Of a stretch of 64,000 nt of DNA, positions 48,968 through 58,073 are shown piece after piece. Under the pieces are notes generated by a model. The model was not told the DNA's origin. It saw only the letters and a list, made by a program, of their open reading frames with translations, and did not search any database. Source of the stretch: Gemmatimonadota bacterium (GTDB taxonomy: Bacteria; Gemmatimonadota; Gemmatimonadetes; Gemmatimonadales; Gemmatimonadaceae); the NCBI GenBank assembly GCA_016704465.1, contig JADJAD010000008.1, positions 124,001-188,000 on the forward strand. The letters are read 5' to 3'. Made by a program: the position numbers and the translations under genes. How positions within the stretch are numbered: position 1 is the first letter of the stretch; each line of letters opens with the position of its first letter.

Positions 48968-51700
48968 ATGCCGGCCGTCCTGTCCTCCGAGCGTGATCGT
49001 GAGACGCTGCGGTCGTTCGCGCACCGCATCGATCCCGACGATGCCGGCGCGCACAACAACCTCGGCGTCCTCTATTACAAGAAGGGGATGACCGCCGAGG
49101 CGGTCGCCGAGTTCACGCGCGCGCTCGAACTCGATTCGCGCATGACGATCGCACAGCGCAACCTCGAGATTGCCTACTTCAACTCGGGCTTCTACGACGC
49201 GCGATTGCAGGTGCTGCGCGAGCAGTTGGCGACGCAGCCCGGCGACCGCGCCGCGCGCTGGGAGGTGGGACGCACGTACGCCCTGCTGGGCGACACGCGA
49301 CAGGCGGCGGACGCGTTCGGCGCGCTGCTGCGCGACGATCCCGACGACGTCGAGGCGATGTTGCACCTGGCGCTGGCCGAGTCGGCCGGCGGCGACCTGG
49401 AGCACGCCGAACGCTGGCTCCAGTACGCCGTCGAGGTGGCCCCGGACCGGGCGATCCTGCACTTCCACCTGGGGCAGACGGCCTATCATCGCGGCCTGAA
49501 CGACGAGGCGCTGCGCCACCTGCAACGCGCGGTGGACCTGGCCCCCGACGACGCAGACGCGCTCTACCTGCTCGGCTTCGTCCTGGGTGACCTCGGGCGG
49601 CACGAGGACGCCGGGACGGCGACCCAGCGCGCCATGCAGATCAATCCGTCGTTAGGCCGCGCCCACGCCAACCTGTCGCTGGAGCGATTCGACGCGCGAT
49701 CGTACGAGCGGGTGCGCGAGGCGCGCGAGGCGCGTGGGCTCTCGAACGTCATGGACGTGGCGGGCGATGCCCAGCTCGCGCACTTCAACCTCGGGCTCGC
49801 CTTCCGGCAGAAGGGCTACCTCGCCGAGGCATTGCACGAGTATCGGCTCGCGCTCGACCGCGGCGAGGACCGCACGCTCGTGCTGCAGGCCATGGCCGAG
49901 ATGCACCTGCTGCGCAAGGACTCGGCGGCGGCCGTGCAGCTGTACGACCGGCTGCTGCAGGAACATCCGCACTCCCCCAAGCTGTGGAATGAACGCGGCA
50001 TCGCCCTCCACCAGGACGGGCGGCACGCCGAGGCCGCGGCGAGCTACGAGCGCTCGGTCGAGGCCGACGGCGCGTACGTGCTCGCCCTCAACAACCTCGG
50101 GGTGGCGCACGTGCATGGGGCGCGCCCCGACCGGGCGTTCGACGCCTTCCGACGTGCGCTGCAGCTGGAGCCGGGCTTCATCAAGGGCCGGCTCAACCTG
50201 GCCTTGCTCCTGCTGCGGCAGAACGAGCACCAGCGCTGCCTGGAGGCGTACCGACAGGTGCTGCGCCTCGCGCCGGAGCACCCGGTGGCATGGAACGGGG
50301 TCGGCCTCGTGCTGGCGCACCTGCGCAAGTTCGAGGATGCCCGCAACGCCTTCGCGCGCGCAGTGGAGGCACGCGTCGACTATGCCGAGGCGCACTACAA
50401 CCTGAGCTTCGCCCTGTCCAACCTCGGCGACTTCGCCGGCTCGCTGCGCGAGACCAAGCGGGCGCTGGAACTCGATCCGTACTATTCGCCGCAGAAGTTC
50501 GAGCTCGCCGTCGACCTCGAGTTCGAGGATCCGCTGCTCGAGGTGGCGCCCGAGCTGGACGGGGAACAGCGCGCGGGGGGCGTGGCCGACTTCGCCTTCG
50601 AGCCGCAGGCGCTCGACGAGCTGTTCGACGAGCTGGCGCCGGCGCCGTCCCAGCGCGGAGGAACGCGCGGGTCTCACTCGGTCGCCGCCGGGCTCGCGCT
50701 TGCGTCCGAGGGTGACCTCGACCTCGCGAGCGCGGAACTGCGGCGCGCGATGGCCGAGGGCGCGCCGCGCGACCTCGGGCTGGTCGCACTCGGCGATGTC
50801 TACCTCTTGCACGGCGCAACGGGTGAGGCGCTGGAACGGTATCGGGAGGCGCGGGCGCTGAGCCCGTCGCTGGCCGCCGCCTGGGTCGGCGAGCTGCGTG
50901 CGCTCGTGCAGTTGCGGCGCCACGACGAAGCCAACCAGGTTGCGCAGTGGGTCGACGCCCATCGCGGAGATGATGTCGACGCGCTGCTGCTCGTCGCCGA
51001 GGTGTACGCTGAGGTCCTGGTGGAAGGGCAGGCCGAGTCCGACGCGCCGGTGAGGGCGCAGGCGGTCCTCGCCCGCGCCCGCCGACTGGCCCCCATGCGC
51101 CCGGACGTCCTGCAGGCGATCGGCCGCGTGGCGCACGGGATGGGCGACGACCTGCTGGCGATCGAGTCGTACCGGCACGCGATCGCCCTCGACGAGGACT
51201 TCGCCGCCTGCCGGTTGCAGCTCGCGGAGCTGCTGCGGACGGCCGGGTTGTTCGAGGACGCCGAACGGGAGCTGGTGGCCGCCCTCACCACCATTCCGAC
51301 CTACGGCGACGCCGTGCTCGCCCTGGCCGCGCTGCGACGGGAGACGGGGAACGCCGCCGGCACGATCGGCGTGCTCGCGCGCTTCCTCGAGGGCGACCCG
51401 TACCACCTCGATGCGCTCGCCTCGCTTGGCGAGTCGTTGCACGTGACGGGGCAGCGCGAGGATGCGCGCTTCGCAGTCGCCCGCGTGCTGCGCTTCGATC
51501 CCGAGCACGTGGGCGCGCTGTACCTCCACGGCGCCGTGCTCGCCGAGGGGCATCGATACGACGAGGCGATCGTCCAGTGGGAGCGCGTCGTCGAGCTCGA
51601 GCCGGCCAGCGCGTTTGCCCGTCGCGCCCGCCGCGAGGCCCGCACGGCGCACGACCTGCGGCGGATCTTCGTCGGCCGCCCGCACCGGGACGAGCGGTAG
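48968..51700 (+). CDS. Large TPR-repeat protein in the Che/Mgl operon
   Basis: 910 residues made almost wholly of TPR helices (AHNNLGVLYYKKGMTAEAV, then LHFHLGQTAYHRGLNDEAL, LALNNLGVAHVHGARP, WNGVGLVLAHLRKFEDARN, more to the end). No signal peptide or membrane helix. A less regular acidic stretch lies at about 520-560 (FEDPLLEVAPELDGE). A scaffold for the signalling proteins is likely. Four bases after cheC, one base before the DUF4388 gene. Confidence 0.82.
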   Translation: MPAVLSSERDRETLRSFAHRIDPDDAGAHNNLGVLYYKKGMTAEAVAEFTRALELDSRMTIAQRNLEIAYFNSGFYDARLQVLREQLATQPGDRAARWEVGRTYALLGDTRQAADAFGALLRDDPDDVEAMLHLALAESAGGDLEHAERWLQYAVEVAPDRAILHFHLGQTAYHRGLNDEALRHLQRAVDLAPDDADALYLLGFVLGDLGRHEDAGTATQRAMQINPSLGRAHANLSLERFDARSYERVREAREARGLSNVMDVAGDAQLAHFNLGLAFRQKGYLAEALHEYRLALDRGEDRTLVLQAMAEMHLLRKDSAAAVQLYDRLLQEHPHSPKLWNERGIALHQDGRHAEAAASYERSVEADGAYVLALNNLGVAHVHGARPDRAFDAFRRALQLEPGFIKGRLNLALLLLRQNEHQRCLEAYRQVLRLAPEHPVAWNGVGLVLAHLRKFEDARNAFARAVEARVDYAEAHYNLSFALSNLGDFAGSLRETKRALELDPYYSPQKFELAVDLEFEDPLLEVAPELDGEQRAGGVADFAFEPQALDELFDELAPAPSQRGGTRGSHSVAAGLALASEGDLDLASAELRRAMAEGAPRDLGLVALGDVYLLHGATGEALERYREARALSPSLAAAWVGELRALVQLRRHDEANQVAQWVDAHRGDDVDALLLVAEVYAEVLVEGQAESDAPVRAQAVLARARRLAPMRPDVLQAIGRVAHGMGDDLLAIESYRHAIALDEDFAACRLQLAELLRTAGLFEDAERELVAALTTIPTYGDAVLALAALRRETGNAAGTIGVLARFLEGDPYHLDALASLGESLHVTGQREDARFAVARVLRFDPEHVGALYLHGAVLAEGHRYDEAIVQWERVVELEPASAFARRARREARTAHDLRRIFVGRPHRDER

Positions 51701-51701
51701 C

Positions 51702-52844
51702 ATGGCCATCGAGGGTCCACTCCGCGAACTCGGCATCCACGACGTCTTCCAGCTCCTCGACCTGAGCCGGAAGACGGGCCGCCTGCGCGTGACCTCCGCG
51801 CTCCGGGACAACGAGGGAACCGTCTACTTCAAGGACGGCCGGGTGATCTCGGCCACGGTGCGCTCCAACCCGCACCCGTTAGGCGCTCTGCTCGTGCAGT
51901 CCGGCAAGGTCAGCGACAGCGACCTGTCGCGCGCACGTGCAACCCAGCAGGCCGCGGGAGAGACCCGCCGGCTTGGCGAGCTGCTCGTCGAGCAGGGCGT
52001 GGTCTCGCAGCGCGAGCTCGACCGGCAGGTGCGACGCCAGGTCGAGGCGGTCGTCTTCGAGCTGATGTCCTGGCAGGAGGGCTTCTTCTCATTCGCCGAG
52101 GTCGACCTCGACGGCACCACGGTCGACGCGACCACGGCGGTGACCACCGAGGCCCTGCTGATGGAGGGGGCGCGACGCATCGATGAGTGGACGCGCATGC
52201 AGCCGCGCATTCCCCATGTGGGCGTCATTCCGTCGCTGGCCCCCGTCGACCCGCGCCATGCCCCGTCGCTCGAACTGCTCCCCCACGAGTGGGAGGTGCT
52301 TGCCGCGATCGATGGCGAGTCCGACCTGCGCTCCGTGGCCGCCACCCTCGGCCAGAGCGACTTCGAGGTCGCCCGGATCGTCTTCGGCCTCGTGGCAACC
52401 GGCGTGGTCGGCGTGCGCGAGCCAACGCTGGTCGCCGTGGCCGACCCCGAACCGGCCGAGTTGGCCACCCTGCTCAACGACGTGCGTGACGCGCTGCGCG
52501 ACCAGCGCGCCGACGCGGCGCTGCACCTCGCCGCGTCGGCCGTCGCACTCGCCCCTCGCGATCCCGAGGCGCGCCTCCTGCTGGCCCGCGCCCTCTTCCA
52601 GCTCGATCGCGAACTGGAAGGTGAGGAGGAGCTGCGTCGCTCGCTGGAGCTGGACGGCCGAAACGCCGTCGCCCTGATGGAGGCGGCGCGCCTGGCCGCT
52701 CGGCGCGGCGAGCTGGGACAGGCCATCGCCCATTGGCAGCGCGTAGTCGTCGTCGCCGCCGGATCGCTGCTGGGCGACCAGGCGCGCGACGCAATTGCCC
52801 ATGCCTCACGACTGAGCGCGGTGCTGGAGGCGGTCGATGCCTGA
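51702..52844 (+). CDS. DUF4388 (PATAN) protein with MshEN-like motifs and TPR tail
   Basis: 380 residues. Residues 1-58 are DUF4388/PATAN (GPLRELGIHDVFQLLDLSRK, VYFKDGRVISATV). Residues 59-82 (PLGALLVQSGKVS...) and 90-113 (RLGELLVEQGVVS...LDRQVRRQ) repeat the RLGxxLVxxGxV...L..Q pattern of the c-di-GMP-binding MshEN domain; the second copy fits well, the first is altered at Arg. Then a winged-helix-like domain (LLPHEWEVLAAIDGESDL) and TPR helices. Co-translated with its neighbours. Confidence 0.78.
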   Translation: MAIEGPLRELGIHDVFQLLDLSRKTGRLRVTSALRDNEGTVYFKDGRVISATVRSNPHPLGALLVQSGKVSDSDLSRARATQQAAGETRRLGELLVEQGVVSQRELDRQVRRQVEAVVFELMSWQEGFFSFAEVDLDGTTVDATTAVTTEALLMEGARRIDEWTRMQPRIPHVGVIPSLAPVDPRHAPSLELLPHEWEVLAAIDGESDLRSVAATLGQSDFEVARIVFGLVATGVVGVREPTLVAVADPEPAELATLLNDVRDALRDQRADAALHLAASAVALAPRDPEARLLLARALFQLDRELEGEEELRRSLELDGRNAVALMEAARLAARRGELGQAIAHWQRVVVVAAGSLLGDQARDAIAHASRLSAVLEAVDA

Positions 52845-53643
52845 CGAGATCGCCCGACTGAGCGAGGCCATGGCGCGCGACCCCCGCGGCATGGCGTGGG
52901 TAGCGCTGGCCGATGCGCTGCGACGCGCCCGCCAGCTGCCGGCCGCGGAGCGCACGGCACTGCGCGGGCTCGCGCGCCACCCGTACCACGCGGATGGACA
53001 CGACGCCCTGGACCGGATCGCGGCAGATGCCGGGGATCTCGGTCGTGCGCGTGACGAGTGGGAAATGCCGCTGCGCCTCGACGCGCGGCACGTGGGGGCG
53101 CTGCTCGGCATGGGCTGGATCGCGCTGGCGGGCGGGGACCGGGCAACGGCCACGCGCTGGTGGGAGGGGGCGCAGGCACTGGCCCCGACGGATGCGCGCG
53201 TGCTCGCCGCAGGACGGCAGCTCGCTGCGGCGCCCGTGGCGGCCGCGGTGCCCACCCCGGCTCGGCACCCGCTGACGCGCGGGGCGCAGGACATCTTTGC
53301 GTCGCTCGAGGACGAGGGGGCCCACGCGGCGCTCCTGGTGGACGATGCAGGTTTCGTCATCGCCGGGCGCGCAACCGGCGCTGCTGGCGTCGATCATGCC
53401 CACGCACTGGGCGCCGAGCTCTCGGGTCTCACGGCCGACGTGGAGCGTGCGCGCCTGCAGCTGCAACTGGGGGCATGGGAACGGCTGCTCGTCGAGTGCG
53501 AGGACGGGACCATGGCACTCGCGCCCGCGGCGTCGGACTGTATCACGGTGATCGCCACGCCGGCCGGCACGCCGTCTGGCCTGCCGCGACTCCTCGTCGA
53601 ACGGGCCCGTCGGCGGGCCAACGGCTGGTTGGAGGCGCTGTGA
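52837..53643 (+). CDS. TPR plus roadblock/LC7 domain protein
   Basis: 268 residues: about 130 residues of TPR-like helices (MAWVALADALRRARQLPAAE), an Ala/Pro linker, then a roadblock/LC7 domain (ALLVDDAGFVIAGRATGA, LLVECEDGTMALAP). Roadblock proteins such as MglB are GAPs or partners of MglA-type GTPases, and mglA follows 400 bases later. Eight-base overlap with the previous gene and four with the next. Confidence 0.75.
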   Translation: MPDEIARLSEAMARDPRGMAWVALADALRRARQLPAAERTALRGLARHPYHADGHDALDRIAADAGDLGRARDEWEMPLRLDARHVGALLGMGWIALAGGDRATATRWWEGAQALAPTDARVLAAGRQLAAAPVAAAVPTPARHPLTRGAQDIFASLEDEGAHAALLVDDAGFVIAGRATGAAGVDHAHALGAELSGLTADVERARLQLQLGAWERLLVECEDGTMALAPAASDCITVIATPAGTPSGLPRLLVERARRRANGWLEAL

Positions 53644-53990
53644 GCCACGCACCGGTCGTCCCCGACCTGTCGGCGCTGGCGCGCATCCGCGGTGTGCGGG
53701 CCGTCCTCCTGACGTCGCTCGACGACGCCCTCACGATCGCCTCGTCTTCGCACGTCGACGTGGACGTCGATGCGCTCGCTGCGTTCGCCACGGCGCTGTG
53801 TCGTCGCGCACACCAGGCCGCGGCGGTCGGTGCGCTGGGCGCGGTGCGCGTCGTCGCGCTCGAGGCGGCGGCCGGCCGGCTGCTCGCCGCCGCCCGCGGT
53901 CGACTGTTGCTGGTGGTCCTCGCGGAGCGCGACACCAGTCCGGGCATGATCCGACTCGCGCTCACGCGTGCGCTGGAGGGGCTGGCCTGA
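53640..53990 (+). CDS. Small roadblock/LC7-like protein
   Basis: 116 residues from GTG 53640. RGVRAVLLTSLDDALTIAS, a middle helix rich in Ala, and LLLVVLAERDTSPGMIRLAL fit a short LC7 fold; similarity is weak and based on pattern and position between another roadblock gene and mglA. It could pair with its neighbour as a heterodimer on MglA. Confidence 0.6.
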   Translation: MSHAPVVPDLSALARIRGVRAVLLTSLDDALTIASSSHVDVDVDALAAFATALCRRAHQAAAVGALGAVRVVALEAAAGRLLAAARGRLLLVVLAERDTSPGMIRLALTRALEGLA

Positions 53991-54018
53991 GGGGAGACCC
54001 CTCGCCAGCGAATATCCC

Positions 54019-54633
54019 ATGCCGATCGTCAACTACGCCGCGCGCGAACTCACGTGCAAGATCGTGTACTACGGCCCCGGTCGGTCGGGCAAGACGACCA
54101 ACCTTCACTACATCTACGATAGCGTCCCCGCCGCGCGCCGCGGGGCGATGGTCTCGCTGGCGACGCAGAACGAACGCACGCTGTTCTTCGATTTCCTCCC
54201 CCTCGACCTGGGTACGGTGTCCGGCTTCAAGACCCGCTTCCAGCTCTACACCGTTCCCGGGCAGATCTACTACCGCACCACCCGCAAGCTGGTGCTCCAG
54301 GGCGCGGACGGCGTCGTGTTCGTCGCCGACTCGCAGCGGCAGCAGCTGGAGGCGAATCTCGAGAGCCTGCGGGACATGCACGAAGTACTGGCGGAGCAGG
54401 GCGTTGACGCCCGGGGCCTGCCGGTCGTCATGCAGTACAACAAGCAGGATCTCCCGCGCGAGCTGATCGGCTCGCCGGAGGAGCTCGACGAGGCGCTGAA
54501 CTTTCGCGCGGTGCCGAGCTTCGCCGCCGACGCACTGGTCGGCACGGGAGTCTTCGAAACACTGCGCTGGACGTCGGAACTGGTGTTGCGCCGACTGGGC
54601 GCGACGGCTCCCGGCGTCGGCGCCGGGAGGTAG
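54019..54633 (+). CDS. mglA: MglA-family small GTPase
   Basis: 204 residues. YAARELTCKIVYYGPGRSGK is the MglA start; P-loop GPGRSGKTTN at residues 19-28, FFDFLPLDLG (switch I), TVPGQIYYRTTRKLVL (switch II) and QYNKQDLP (G4). MglA sets polarity and directs gliding or type IV pilus motility in Myxococcus and Thermus. ATG 54019 is chosen from family starts although the frame opens earlier. Confidence 0.92.
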   Translation: MPIVNYAARELTCKIVYYGPGRSGKTTNLHYIYDSVPAARRGAMVSLATQNERTLFFDFLPLDLGTVSGFKTRFQLYTVPGQIYYRTTRKLVLQGADGVVFVADSQRQQLEANLESLRDMHEVLAEQGVDARGLPVVMQYNKQDLPRELIGSPEELDEALNFRAVPSFAADALVGTGVFETLRWTSELVLRRLGATAPGVGAGR

Positions 54634-54636
54634 GGC

Positions 54637-56454
54637 GTGCTCGACGGCCGGTTTCGCTTCGACAACTTCGTGATCGGCGCGGCCAACCGGCTGGCGTCGT
54701 CGGCGGCGCGCGCGGTCGCCGATGCCCCCGGCGCCGCGTACAACCCGCTGTTCATCTACAGCTCGTCGGGGCTCGGCAAGACGCACCTGCTGGGGGCCAT
54801 CGGGCACCACGCTCGCCAGCTGCATCCTGGCCTCGCCATCGAGTACCTCACGCTCGACGACTTTGTCTCGCAGCTGCACCAGGCGATCGCCACGGGACAG
54901 GCCGACGGCTTCAAGCGACGGTATGCCGGCGTCGGCCTGCTCCTGCTCGACGACGTGCAGTTCCTGACCGGCCGCGTCGAGACGCAGAGCGAGGTCCTGC
55001 GCGTGTTCAACGCCCTGCAGGGGAGCGGGCGACAGATCGTGATGACCTGCGATCGCCCGCCGACCGAGATTTCCGACGTGGACGAGCGGCTCATCTCCCG
55101 GCTCGCCGGGGGGCTGATCGTCGACGTCGGGGTGCCGGATTACGAGACGCGCGTGGCGATCCTCCGTAGCAAGTGCGGCGATCGCGGCGTGCGATTCGCC
55201 GCGGGCGTGCTGGAGGAACTGGCCCGGACCCCGGCGACCAACGTCCGCGAGTTGCAAGGTTCGCTCAACCGCCTCGTCGCGCACCAGTCCCTGCTCGAGG
55301 TGCCACTGGGCGTGGCCGACGTCTGGCACGTGGTCGGCGCCCTGCACACGCCGGCGCCGCCGGCACCGCCCGCCTCGGATGAGTTCGAGGCCTTTCTCTC
55401 GGATCTCGCGACCTCGGTGGCCGAGTCGGTGGAGACGTGGCGCGTGCGACTGGGCGAGCGCATCGTGCTCTGGTCGGCCGAGGGATTCCGGACCGATCGA
55501 CTCTCGCGCGCGCTGGAGCGGCACGAGCCCCAGGACGTCGAGGCGCTGGAGGCGGCGATGGCGGCCGACGTCGAGCGCCTGCGTTGGCTCGAGTCCGAGG
55601 CGGTCCGTCTCGACCCCCGCTGCGCCGGCCTCGAGCTCTTTCGCGACCCGGAGCGCGTGGCCGACGCCGAGGATTTCCTCGCGAAGACCGTGGCGCGCAC
55701 GGATCCGCTGCCCGGGCCGCGCCCCGGCCTTCGACTCAACGACCTGGTGCGCACCCCGGACAACCGCGTGGTCATCCAGGCAGCGTCGGCCATCGTCGAG
55801 GCGCCGGGGAGTCGCTACAATCCGCTGTTTGTGCATGGACCCGCCGGCGCCGGCATCTCGCACCTGGCGCACGCCGTCGGCAACGCGCTGCGCACTCGGG
55901 ACGGGGGGACGTGGTGCATCGCCTGTGTCGACGCCGGCGACTACGTGGAGCAGCTGATCGATGCCCTGCAGCAGGGCGCGATCGAACGCTGGCGCGCTCG
56001 CTATCGCGCGGCCGACGTCCTCATCGTGGAGAACGTGCAGGCGCTGGATGGCAAGGAGCGGACGCAGGACGAATTCTTCCACCTGTTCAACGAGCTGCAG
56101 CAGGCGGGGCGGCAGATGATCCTGACCTGCGATCGCCCGCTGGCGCAGCTGACGGGGCTGCAGTCGCGGTTGCGCTCCCGCTTCGAGGGAGGGCTGGTCG
56201 CCGAGATGGGACCGGAGCAGGCCGACGAACGCTTCGGGCGGGACACGCCGGTCCCGGTCGGCGATGAGGCAGCGGCCCCGACGATCGACGTTCTCCTCGA
56301 CCGGACGCCGACGCCGCCGGTCGGGCTGGAGGCCGTCGACTTCGACGCCCTCGCGCGCGAACCGCACGCGGTGGACTCGTTCTTTCTCGATGCCGAAAAG
56401 GTCGTGCTGGACTGGCCCGGGATCGATGGCCGCGTGGTCGAGGAGCTGCGCTGA
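54637..56454 (+). CDS. Tandem DnaA-type AAA+ protein, second module degenerate
   Basis: 605 residues. Module 1 (1 to about 235) is DnaA domain III: FDNFVIGAANRLA, Walker A SSSGLGKTHLL (Lys48), Walker B LLLLDDVQFL (Asp105/106), MTCDRPP, SRLAGG (Arg finger) and sensor II NVRELQGSLNRL. After a helical linker (about 240-360), module 2 repeats the fold: YNPLFVHGPAGAGISHLAHA (Walker A Lys replaced by Ile), VLIVENVQAL (Asp pair replaced by Glu-Asn), CDRPLAQL and SRFEGGLVAEM (Arg finger kept). There is no domain IV DNA-binding helix, so it is not a replication initiator. Three bases after mglA, TGATG with the next gene. Confidence 0.85.
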   Translation: MLDGRFRFDNFVIGAANRLASSAARAVADAPGAAYNPLFIYSSSGLGKTHLLGAIGHHARQLHPGLAIEYLTLDDFVSQLHQAIATGQADGFKRRYAGVGLLLLDDVQFLTGRVETQSEVLRVFNALQGSGRQIVMTCDRPPTEISDVDERLISRLAGGLIVDVGVPDYETRVAILRSKCGDRGVRFAAGVLEELARTPATNVRELQGSLNRLVAHQSLLEVPLGVADVWHVVGALHTPAPPAPPASDEFEAFLSDLATSVAESVETWRVRLGERIVLWSAEGFRTDRLSRALERHEPQDVEALEAAMAADVERLRWLESEAVRLDPRCAGLELFRDPERVADAEDFLAKTVARTDPLPGPRPGLRLNDLVRTPDNRVVIQAASAIVEAPGSRYNPLFVHGPAGAGISHLAHAVGNALRTRDGGTWCIACVDAGDYVEQLIDALQQGAIERWRARYRAADVLIVENVQALDGKERTQDEFFHLFNELQQAGRQMILTCDRPLAQLTGLQSRLRSRFEGGLVAEMGPEQADERFGRDTPVPVGDEAAAPTIDVLLDRTPTPPVGLEAVDFDALAREPHAVDSFFLDAEKVVLDWPGIDGRVVEELR

Positions 56455-58070
56455 TGGCAATCCGCGGCTCCCTGCGTGAGGCCTCCCTGCCCGATGTGCT
56501 GCAGCTCCTCGCCATGGGCAAGAAGAGCGGCTGCCTGAGCGTCACGCATCGCCACGCCTTCGGCAACATCTTCTTCGACCGCGGACGCATCAGCTTCGCC
56601 TCCATCGTGAACCGGCGCGATCGCCTCGGGGACCTGCTGGTGAAGCATGGGCTCATCTCCCGGGGCGAGCTCGACGACGCGATCGCCCTCCAGTCCGGGG
56701 CGCCGGGGCGCAAGATCGGTGAGATCCTCATCGAGCATCGCGTGATCGCGCGCGAGGAGCTGCACCAGTACATCAAGCACCAGATCGAAGAGGCCGTCTA
56801 CTTCCTCTTCACCTGGACCGAAGGGACGTTCTCGTTCGAGGCGGACGTGCAGCCCGACGCGCAGGACATCCTCGTCTCCATCAATCCCGAGTCGTTGCTG
56901 CTGGAAGGGGCGCGCCGGATCGACGAGTGGAGCTTGATCGAGAAGAAGATCTCGAGCTTCGACCTCATCTTCGCCATCGACCTCGACCACATCGCGCGGG
57001 CGGAGGTCATCCTGACACCCGAGCAGGAGGTGCTGGCGCCGCTGGTCGATGGCCGGCGCGACGTGACTGCCCTCGTCGACGAGTCAGGGCTCGGAGAGTT
57101 CGAGGTCGGCAAGGCGCTCTACGGCCTGCTGACCGCCGGCTTCTTGCAAGGCGTGGGTAGGGCACGCGCGCCCGACCAACTGAGCACAGAGTCGCGCGTC
57201 ACGGAGCACCGGAACCTGGGGGTGGCCTTCTACAAGACCGGGATGCTCGACGAAGCCGTGCGCGAGTTCCGGCGCGTCGTGGAGCTGCAGCCGGGCGATG
57301 AGCACGGGGAGTTCTACCTCGGCTTGCTCGCCCTGCGCCAGGGACGGCTCGACGAGGCGCTGCGCCTGCTGCGATCCGGGGCGGCGCGTCCCACCGCGCG
57401 CGGCGCCACGCATCTCAACCTGGCCTGTGCGCTCGAACGCGCCGGGCGGCTCGAGGAGGCGCGCACGACGCTCACGCGAGCCGCACAGCTGCTGCCCAAC
57501 GATCCCGTCGTGCCGTTGGCCGCCGCCGTGCTCGCGTTGCGACGCCACGACGTGGACGTTGCCGACCGCGCCCTGCGGGACGCCGCCGCCTTGTGGGAGG
57601 CCCGCGCCCGTCCGGCGGCGTGGTTCCACTACGCCGGCCTGGTCGCGGCAGTCCAGGGAGAACTCGATCGTGCCATCGCCGTACTGACCGAGGGCACCAC
57701 GGTCCACCCGCACTCCGCGGTCCTGCTCAACAACCTGGTCACCGTCCTCGAGCGGCGCGGACGCTACGCCGAGGCGGCCGCCATGGTCGAACGCGCACAG
57801 GTGGAAGACCCCGCACTGCCGCAGCTCCACAAGAACGCCGGCGACCTGCACTATCGCGCCGGCCGGTATGATGAGGCGCTCGAGTGCTACCAGCGGGCCG
57901 TGCGCGTGGCGCCCGAACTCGGCGGCGACGTCTGGCTCAAGCTCGGCAACATCCGCTTCCGACGGCGCGAGCGCGACGAGGCGATGACGTGCTGGGAGCG
58001 GTCGCTGGCGCTCGCACCCGAGAACCCGATGGCGCGCAACAACCTCGACACCGCGCAGCGGCTGGCCTGA
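56454..58070 (+). CDS. DUF4388 (PATAN) protein with MshEN-like motifs and C-terminal TPRs
   Basis: 538 residues. PATAN/DUF4388 at 1-56 (GSLREASLPDVLQLLAMGKK, IFFDRGRISFASI). Residues 57-80 (RLGDLLVKHGLIS...ELDDAIALQ) match the MshEN consensus RLGxxLVxxGLI...L...L..Q; after SGAPGR a second, weaker copy begins at Lys87 (KIGEILIEHRVI). A winged-helix-like region (LTPEQEVLAPLVDGRRD) follows, then seven or so TPRs to the end. A paralogue of the 51702-52844 gene. Starts on the TGATG of the AAA+ gene. Confidence 0.82.
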   Translation: MAIRGSLREASLPDVLQLLAMGKKSGCLSVTHRHAFGNIFFDRGRISFASIVNRRDRLGDLLVKHGLISRGELDDAIALQSGAPGRKIGEILIEHRVIAREELHQYIKHQIEEAVYFLFTWTEGTFSFEADVQPDAQDILVSINPESLLLEGARRIDEWSLIEKKISSFDLIFAIDLDHIARAEVILTPEQEVLAPLVDGRRDVTALVDESGLGEFEVGKALYGLLTAGFLQGVGRARAPDQLSTESRVTEHRNLGVAFYKTGMLDEAVREFRRVVELQPGDEHGEFYLGLLALRQGRLDEALRLLRSGAARPTARGATHLNLACALERAGRLEEARTTLTRAAQLLPNDPVVPLAAAVLALRRHDVDVADRALRDAAALWEARARPAAWFHYAGLVAAVQGELDRAIAVLTEGTTVHPHSAVLLNNLVTVLERRGRYAEAAAMVERAQVEDPALPQLHKNAGDLHYRAGRYDEALECYQRAVRVAPELGGDVWLKLGNIRFRRRERDEAMTCWERSLALAPENPMARNNLDTAQRLA

Positions 58071-58073
58071 TCC

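Noticed and set aside
54637..56454. Replication initiator dnaA marking an origin
   Set aside because: No domain IV helix-turn-helix, second module degenerate, no dnaN or DnaA-box cluster nearby, and the gene lies within a Che/Mgl operon.
53962..56460. Long minus-strand open frame (over 800 codons) opposite mglA and the AAA+ gene
   Set aside because: No recognisable domains, biased composition, and the + strand carries strong motifs throughout.
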